Shown here: in pieces, positions 59,095 through 64,000 of the stretch
How positions within the stretch are numbered: position 1 is the stretch's first letter
How the letters are laid out: every line of letters starts with the position of its first letter
Assembly: GCA_913775095.1 (NCBI GenBank)
Contig: CAJYIW010000002.1
Coordinates: 248,001 to 312,000 of the forward strand
From: an uncultured Siphonobacter sp.
Lineage (GTDB): Bacteria > Bacteroidota > Bacteroidia > Cytophagales > Spirosomataceae
Direction of reading: 5' to 3'
DNA length: 64,000 nt
Position numbers and translations under genes: made by a program
Notes under the pieces: model-generated
What the model saw: the letters and a program-made list of their open reading frames with translations, nothing else
Database searches by the model: none
What the model was told of the DNA's origin: nothing

Positions 59095-59637
59095 TTGGAG
59101 CAGACCTTGTACATAGATCGGCATTATTCACTCGTTGAAGCCTGCAAGCGGGGCGACCGTAAGGCTCAGTATGAGCTGTATCGGCTGTACTCGAAGTCGA
59201 TGTTAAACGTGTGCATGCGAATATTGAATCACATGGGCGAAGCCGAAGATGTGTTGCAGGAAGCTTTTCTGGATGCGTTCCAGAAAATTCATGACTTCCG
59301 GCAAACCAGCACCTTCGGAGCCTGGCTGAAACAGATTGTGATTAACCGGGCCATCAATCAGTTACGCCAGCGTAAACTTGAATGGGTGGACGTAGAAGAA
59401 GCTGACTCCGTAGGCGAAGAAGTAAGTATCCCGCAGGAAGAAACCGACTGGGAGATTGAACGCGTACGTTTGGGCATCCAGCAGTTACCCGATGGATTCA
59501 GAACGGTGCTGAGTTTGTATCTGCTGGAAGGGTACGATCACGAAGAGATTGCCAGTATTCTGGGCATCTCGGAGTCTACCTCACGAACGCAGTATATGCG
59601 GGCCAAACGAAAATTAGTAGAGTTATTAACGGAATAA
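59095..59637 (+). CDS. ECF-type RNA polymerase sigma factor
   Basis: A 180-residue sigma-70 family protein. Region 2: YRLYSKSMLNVCMRILNHMG and AEDVLQEAFLDAFQKI (about residues 25-70). Region 4: LPDGFRTVLSLYLLEGYDHE, then IASILGISESTSRTQYMRAK (about 130-170). No extra domains. The start is TTG 59095, with MEQTLYIDRHYSLVEAC following. Two genes downstream encode a membrane anti-sigma-like protein and a secreted protein. Confidence 0.88.
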   Translation: MEQTLYIDRHYSLVEACKRGDRKAQYELYRLYSKSMLNVCMRILNHMGEAEDVLQEAFLDAFQKIHDFRQTSTFGAWLKQIVINRAINQLRQRKLEWVDVEEADSVGEEVSIPQEETDWEIERVRLGIQQLPDGFRTVLSLYLLEGYDHEEIASILGISESTSRTQYMRAKRKLVELLTE

Positions 59638-59710
59638 GCTGAATGTTTGTCCAGTTCTATTTCTAGTGAATGGTTAATAGTCAAGGCATTAGCAAGAGCC
59701 AGTAATACCC

Positions 59711-60298
59711 ATGAAAAAAGATCGTATTGAACGTTTTATTCGGGATAATCGGGAGGAATTTGATTCTTTCGAACCGCCGCTGGGCCTGTGGGCCGAAATT
59801 GAACGGCGATTACCCGAAGTCGTCATTCCTGAAGAAGAAACGAAAATCATTCCTTTGGGAAAACAGAAGTCGGTTTGGAGTAACGTATTCACCCGAAAAA
59901 ACTGGGGCATTGCCGCTGGCGTCATTCTGCTGCTGGGACTGGGATTTTTTGCCGGTCATTACGCCATCAAGCCCAGCCACACGGATCCCATCATTGCGGA
60001 AGTAAGTCCGGAAGAAGGTAAAATGGCTTTTCGGTACGCGTCGCTGATTGAAACCAAGCGGATGGAAATCAAGGCTATTGAAAGATCGAATCCGGAGTTA
60101 TACAAAGAATTTGCGGGCGAAATCGAGCAGCTGGATGTGGACTATCAGAATTTACGTTCGGAGTTACCTCAAACTCCTAACCAGGAAGAAATCGTAGAAG
60201 CGATGATTCAGAATTTACAGATGCAGCTTGATATTCTGAATCGCCAGTTACAAATCATTCAAAAAATATCCAAACCTAGCCATGAGAAGACTATTTAG
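59711..60298 (+). CDS. Single-pass membrane protein, likely anti-sigma factor
   Basis: A 195-residue protein. A soluble N-terminal part (residues 1-55) contains PPLGLWAEIERRLPEV, a short segment common at the start of anti-sigma-type proteins in this phylum. One membrane helix follows (WGIAAGVILLLGLGFFAGHY, about 63-82), then a periplasmic coiled coil ending LNRQLQIIQKI. It is 73 bp downstream of the sigma gene and overlaps the next gene by 17 bp. The role is inferred from layout and position. Confidence 0.68.
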   Translation: MKKDRIERFIRDNREEFDSFEPPLGLWAEIERRLPEVVIPEEETKIIPLGKQKSVWSNVFTRKNWGIAAGVILLLGLGFFAGHYAIKPSHTDPIIAEVSPEEGKMAFRYASLIETKRMEIKAIERSNPELYKEFAGEIEQLDVDYQNLRSELPQTPNQEEIVEAMIQNLQMQLDILNRQLQIIQKISKPSHEKTI

Positions 60299-61361
60299 CG
60301 GAGTGAGCCTGGCCTTGTTTTGGGTGCTGCCCCTGCTGGCTTTCGACCAGACCGGAACCCTTTCGGAACGCAAACGCAGTATTATCAAATCCTTCAGCGT
60401 ATCCCAGCGGGATCGACTCTTTGTCTCGAATCAGCACGGCGAAACGAAGATAAATGTGTGGGATAAAAACGAAGTTCGGGCCGAAATTGTCATCATGGGT
60501 TACGGGAAAGATGACGAGGAAGCTCAGCGATTCATCGAAGCCATTGGGATTGACGAAGCCCGCTCGGGTAACCAGATCCGTTTGGAAACCCGGTATAATG
60601 AACCTAAAAATGCAGGCTGGAACTGGCGAAGCTGGGGACGTTCCGGCGAAAGTGACGGGAAAAGCCGGGGCGTAAAGATCAGTTATACGATTTATATGCC
60701 CAAGTATATGCCTTTGGAGTTGCAAAGCCGTTTTGCCAATGCTACCATCGCGGATTTTTCGGCTCCCCTGCGGGCGAATACGCAGTACGGTGATTTTGTG
60801 GCGGACCGTCTGATGAATGTCGACAATGACATTCGGGTAGACTATGGAAAAGCGGTCATTCGTCAGTTAAACGAAGGAAATCTGAGAATTCAGTATTCGA
60901 AACTGGAGCTGGACAAAGCCGACCGTTTGCGGCTGGTTAATAACTACGGTTCTTTATCGCTGGAAGAAGTAACAGATCTAGATGCTACCATTCAGTATTC
61001 CAGGGGGAAAATTGGTAAACTGAAAGAACAGGGACGCCTGAATATTAATTACTCGGATAACCTTCAGTTACCCGTTCTGGCGAATTCGGTGAAGAACCTG
61101 GATGTTCGCTGTAACTACACGACCGTCCGCCTGCCCGTTCGGGAAAATCAGGATATGGATTTTGACGTCACGGTTACCTACGCCAATTTTGGTTACCCCA
61201 ATGCCCTTCCCATCAACTTCGAGATCAAGGACGATGGAACGGATGATACCCGCCAGCGATACGTACCTAAATCCACGAAAGTGTATAAAGGGAAGGTTGG
61301 AAAAGGAGGCAGTACCGTCCGGATTACATCGAACTACGGGGCCGTGAAATTTGTAAATTAA
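60282..61361 (+). CDS. Secreted DUF4097-like beta-solenoid protein
   Basis: A 359-residue protein with a signal peptide (LFSGVSLALFWVLPLLA), then a region of repeated short beta strands, for example ATIADFSAPLRANTQYGDFV, VDYGKAVIRQLNEGNLRIQY and LRLVNNYGSLSLEEV, like DUF4097/adhesin-type beta-helix proteins. These are usually found behind sigma/anti-sigma pairs in Bacteroidota; the function is not settled. It is the last gene of the operon and starts inside the preceding gene. Confidence 0.8.
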   Translation: MRRLFSGVSLALFWVLPLLAFDQTGTLSERKRSIIKSFSVSQRDRLFVSNQHGETKINVWDKNEVRAEIVIMGYGKDDEEAQRFIEAIGIDEARSGNQIRLETRYNEPKNAGWNWRSWGRSGESDGKSRGVKISYTIYMPKYMPLELQSRFANATIADFSAPLRANTQYGDFVADRLMNVDNDIRVDYGKAVIRQLNEGNLRIQYSKLELDKADRLRLVNNYGSLSLEEVTDLDATIQYSRGKIGKLKEQGRLNINYSDNLQLPVLANSVKNLDVRCNYTTVRLPVRENQDMDFDVTVTYANFGYPNALPINFEIKDDGTDDTRQRYVPKSTKVYKGKVGKGGSTVRITSNYGAVKFVN

Positions 61362-61397
61362 CGAAAAGAGCGACGAAATTTCGTCGCTCTTTTCGTT
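61360..61397. terminator. Bidirectional terminator between sigma operon and esterase gene
   Basis: A 38-bp perfect palindrome with arms AACGAAAAGAGCGACGAAA. It follows the secreted protein's stop directly and overlaps the 3' end of the convergent gene. Confidence 0.8.
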
Positions 61398-62034
61398 AGA
61401 TCGTAAAATGTGTTTTTAACCAGTCCTGCGTAATCTGCAAATCTTTCTGGGTCAGGTTATGACTGCTGGGAATGAGTTCGTGCTGTACCTGAAAACCAGC
61501 CGTCTTCAGAAGTTCTTCGTAATCGTTCATGTTTTCAGGCTGGTAATAAGGATCTGAACTGCCGGAAGTCAACAAGACCGGAGCCTGATTGGAAACCAGC
61601 GGTTTTTCTTCGGGTAGGGGTAACATCGGTCGCCAGAGAACCGCTCCGCTTAATAAAGTCGGGTATTTCTGGAGAATGGCTCCGCCAATATTAGCTCCGT
61701 TGGAATACCCCAGAGCAATTAACTTATGCGGGTCGAAACCCAGTTTGGCCGAAAGGTCCTGCAACGTAGCCACCAGTTCTTCCGTCCGGAAATGCAGGTC
61801 GGCGTGATCGAAAATTCCTGTTCCCATGCGGCGAAAAAAGCGGGTGGTGTATCCATTTTCCAGGACATTACCGCGAACTCCCAGCACATTGGCCTGACCG
61901 CCCGTCAGTTGCTCCGCCAGGCTGATGAGGTCATTTTCATCACCGCCCGTCCCGTGCAGCAGGACCAGGGTATAACGCTGAGCTGCCTGCTCGTTCGCCG
62001 CTATGAAACGATACTTCAAAGGAGTGAAATTCAT
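61396..62034 (-). CDS. Alpha/beta-hydrolase, phospholipase/carboxylesterase type
   Basis: A 212-residue hydrolase of the Abhydrolase_2 family. The oxyanion segment LVLLHGTGGDENDL is near residue 20, the nucleophile is in LGYSNGANIGG (about residue 105), Asp lies in TSGSSDPYYQP and the catalytic His in PSSHNLTQKD near 190. It probably splits short-chain esters; the substrate is unknown. ATG 62034 (MNFTPLKYRF) is chosen because the fold begins there; ATG 62073 would add 13 residues. Confidence 0.86.
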   Translation of the reverse strand: MNFTPLKYRFIAANEQAAQRYTLVLLHGTGGDENDLISLAEQLTGGQANVLGVRGNVLENGYTTRFFRRMGTGIFDHADLHFRTEELVATLQDLSAKLGFDPHKLIALGYSNGANIGGAILQKYPTLLSGAVLWRPMLPLPEEKPLVSNQAPVLLTSGSSDPYYQPENMNDYEELLKTAGFQVQHELIPSSHNLTQKDLQITQDWLKTHFTI

Positions 62035-62328
62035 GATTGTAGTAATCAGATGAAGGGTATGGTAATCAGACAAAATTTAACTGAAAAAGGTTTGTTTAGA
62101 ACTTATCAGGTAATGTTTTAGGGATGGGGAACTTTCTCTAATAAATTATTATTCAGGAAGATAGTGATTACACGCCGGAAAATTTCTAATTTTGCGGGCA
62201 TTTTCATTGACGGTTATCCGTAAACTAAAGATCTGTGATTCAAAGATTGGAATGGCAGGTGGTGCATGGCACCGATGGTACACGCTGCGGATAATTGACA
62301 CAACGACATCAGAAAACTTTCTTCTCCG

Positions 62329-64000
62329 ATGCAAAGCATCCGTAACATTGCCATTATTGCCCACGTTGACCACGGCAAAACCACACTGGTGGATAAAATC
62401 ATCCACTACAGCAAACTCTTCCGGGAAAACCAGGAATTCAACGACCTGATTCTCGACAACAATGATCTGGAACGCGAACGCGGAATTACGATTCTTTCCA
62501 AGAACGTATCCGTTCGTTACAAAGACGTTAAAATCAACATCATCGATACTCCGGGTCACGCCGACTTCGGGGGTGAGGTAGAACGCGTACTGAAAATGGC
62601 CGACGGCGTATGTTTGCTCGTCGATGCTTTTGAAGGTCCCATGCCTCAGACTCGTTTCGTATTATCGAAGGCCATCTCTTTAGGCCTGAAAGTAATCGTG
62701 GTGGTGAACAAGGTAGATAAAGAAAACTGCCGTCCTGAAGAAGTTCAGGAAAACGTATTTGACCTGATGTTCAACCTGGGTGCTACGGAAGATCAGTTAG
62801 ACTTCCCAACCCTGTTTGGTTCAGGTAAAGGTGGCTGGATGAGCACCGATTATCGCAACAAAACCGAAGACATCAGTCCTCTGTTAGACGCGATCATCGA
62901 AAGCGTTCCTCCCGCTCCCCAGCCCGAAGGTATTCCTCAGATGCAGGTCACTTCTCTGGATTTCTCTCAATTCACGGGTCGTATCGCGATCGGTCGTGTA
63001 TTCCAGGGAACCCTGAAAGAAGGCGGTTCTATGGGCCTTTGTAAGGCAGATGGAACAGTTAAACGCGTTCGTATCAAAGAGGTTCAGGTATTCGAAGGCT
63101 TAGGCCGGGTGAAAGTTTCGGAAGTAGGTGCCGGTGATATCTGTGCCCTTACGGGTCTGGAAGATTTCGAAATTGGTGATACCGTTACTGATTACGACAA
63201 CCCTCAGCCTCTGGAGCGTATTGCCGTAGATGAGCCTACGATGAGTATGCTCTTCACGATCAATAACTCGCCTTTCTTCGGTAAAGAAGGTAAATTCGTA
63301 ACGTCTCGTCACTTACGCGATCGTCTGTACAAAGAGATCGAGAAAAACCTGGCCTTACGCGTACAACCCACCGATAGCGAAGACCGCTTCCTGGTCTTTG
63401 GTCGTGGTATCCTTCACTTGTCCGTTCTGATCGAAACGATGCGTCGGGAAGGTTACGAATTACAGGTAGGTCAGCCTCAGGTATTATACAAAGACATCGA
63501 CGGTGTTCGTCACGAGCCTATCGAGTTAATGGTTGTAGACGTTCCTGAAGAAACGGCTGGTAAAGTAATCGAATTAGCTACGCAACGTAAGGGCGAGCTG
63601 ATGATTATGGAACCTAAAGGTGACGTACAACACCTGGAATTCAACATTCCTTCACGGGGTCTGATTGGTCTGCGTTCAGACGTGTTGACAGCTACTTTCG
63701 GTGAAGCCGTAATGACGCACCGTTTCAAAGCGTATGAGCCTTTCAAAGGCCCCATCGCTGGTCGTATCAACGGTTCTATCATTTCTAAAGGAACAGGTAC
63801 GGCAACGGCTTATACTATTGATAAACTTCAGGATCGTGGCCGCTTCTTCATTGATGCGGGTGATGATATTTACGAAGGAATGGTAGTAGGGGCTCACAAC
63901 CGTAACAACGACATTGTAGTAAACTTACAGGAAGCCAAGAAATTAACGAACATGCGTGCGTCGGGTACTGACGACAGCGTTCGGATCATTCCTAAGGTTA
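62329..64000 (+). CDS. typA: Translational GTPase TypA/BipA (3' end outside the window)
   Basis: About 557 residues are visible, open at the right edge. The GTPase domain shows G1 AHVDHGKTTL (about residues 11-20), G2 ERERGITI, G3 DTPGHADFG and G4 VNKVDKEN. EF-G-like domains II, III and V follow, with GFEIGDTVTD-like and RSDVLTATFGEAVM segments, and the BipA-specific region begins near the window end. BipA acts at the ribosome in 50S assembly and cold or stress adaptation. ATG 62329 directly opens the GTPase fold. Confidence 0.96.
   Translation, partial: MQSIRNIAIIAHVDHGKTTLVDKIIHYSKLFRENQEFNDLILDNNDLERERGITILSKNVSVRYKDVKINIIDTPGHADFGGEVERVLKMADGVCLLVDAFEGPMPQTRFVLSKAISLGLKVIVVVNKVDKENCRPEEVQENVFDLMFNLGATEDQLDFPTLFGSGKGGWMSTDYRNKTEDISPLLDAIIESVPPAPQPEGIPQMQVTSLDFSQFTGRIAIGRVFQGTLKEGGSMGLCKADGTVKRVRIKEVQVFEGLGRVKVSEVGAGDICALTGLEDFEIGDTVTDYDNPQPLERIAVDEPTMSMLFTINNSPFFGKEGKFVTSRHLRDRLYKEIEKNLALRVQPTDSEDRFLVFGRGILHLSVLIETMRREGYELQVGQPQVLYKDIDGVRHEPIELMVVDVPEETAGKVIELATQRKGELMIMEPKGDVQHLEFNIPSRGLIGLRSDVLTATFGEAVMTHRFKAYEPFKGPIAGRINGSIISKGTGTATAYTIDKLQDRGRFFIDAGDDIYEGMVVGAHNRNNDIVVNLQEAKKLTNMRASGTDDSVRIIPKV

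Overview
The window comes from a chromosome of the Bacteroidota, most likely order Cytophagales (a Spirosoma/Siphonobacter-like relative; the genus is inference). It opens inside sprA, the outer-membrane translocon of the type IX secretion system, which is confined to this phylum. Weak Shine-Dalgarno sites, a TTG-N19-TAnnTTTG promoter and a GH92 mannosidase point the same way. It closes inside typA/bipA.

Housekeeping flanks. Left (1-13.9 kb): sprA, an HD-domain hydrolase, an exporter-type ABC protein divergent from a thioredoxin-reductase-like flavoprotein, a gamma-glutamyltransferase lipoprotein, a secreted Lys/Ala-rich protein with a C-terminal basic-adaptor motif, a metallo-beta-lactamase-fold hydrolase and a small acidic protein. 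Right (46.2-64 kb): tRNA-Ile2(CAU), a Spy-like periplasmic protein, a dGTPase-like HD protein, two AT-rich secreted proteins, a GH92 mannosidase, a repeat-rich stretch with an orphan immunity-like gene, a TlpA thioredoxin, a 162-bp tandem repeat, a fructosamine-kinase-like protein, an M14 carboxypeptidase, a ClC channel with a DUF985 cupin, an ECF sigma operon, an esterase and typA.

Between them lies a 30.35-kb integrated element (about 15,775-46,175) bounded by 47-bp direct repeats of the 3' half of the tRNA-Ile2(CAU) gene. The complete tRNA is rebuilt at the right end, and the displaced 3' fragment sits at the left end next to a tyrosine integrase. Each end carries a pair of TGTTGGCT(C/T) sites spaced 12 bp apart, probably integrase arm sites. 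The left half is phage/satellite-like: integrase, a large unknown protein, an excisionase-like HTH gene under a perfect 16-bp inverted repeat, a VRR-NUC-like nuclease, a RecA-like ATPase, a DUF6371/Toprim primase-like protein with iteron-like repeats between them, a terminase-small-subunit-like protein, a tightly packed array of seven small paralogues, and one tail tape-measure protein. No capsid, portal or large terminase gene is visible.

The right half is cargo: an HNH endonuclease, unknown proteins, a lipoprotein, a broken KilA-N gene, seven stand-alone receiver-domain proteins (one with the phospho-acceptor Asp replaced by Glu), a secreted YadA-head/S74-chaperone protein, two tandem non-canonical tyrosine recombinases, a family of small paralogues, and a second excisionase-like HTH gene close to regularly spaced AGTGACGC repeats at the right end. 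The strongest candidates for an undescribed system are the seven-paralogue array with a tape-measure protein in an otherwise capsid-less element, and the mobile set of receiver-only proteins.
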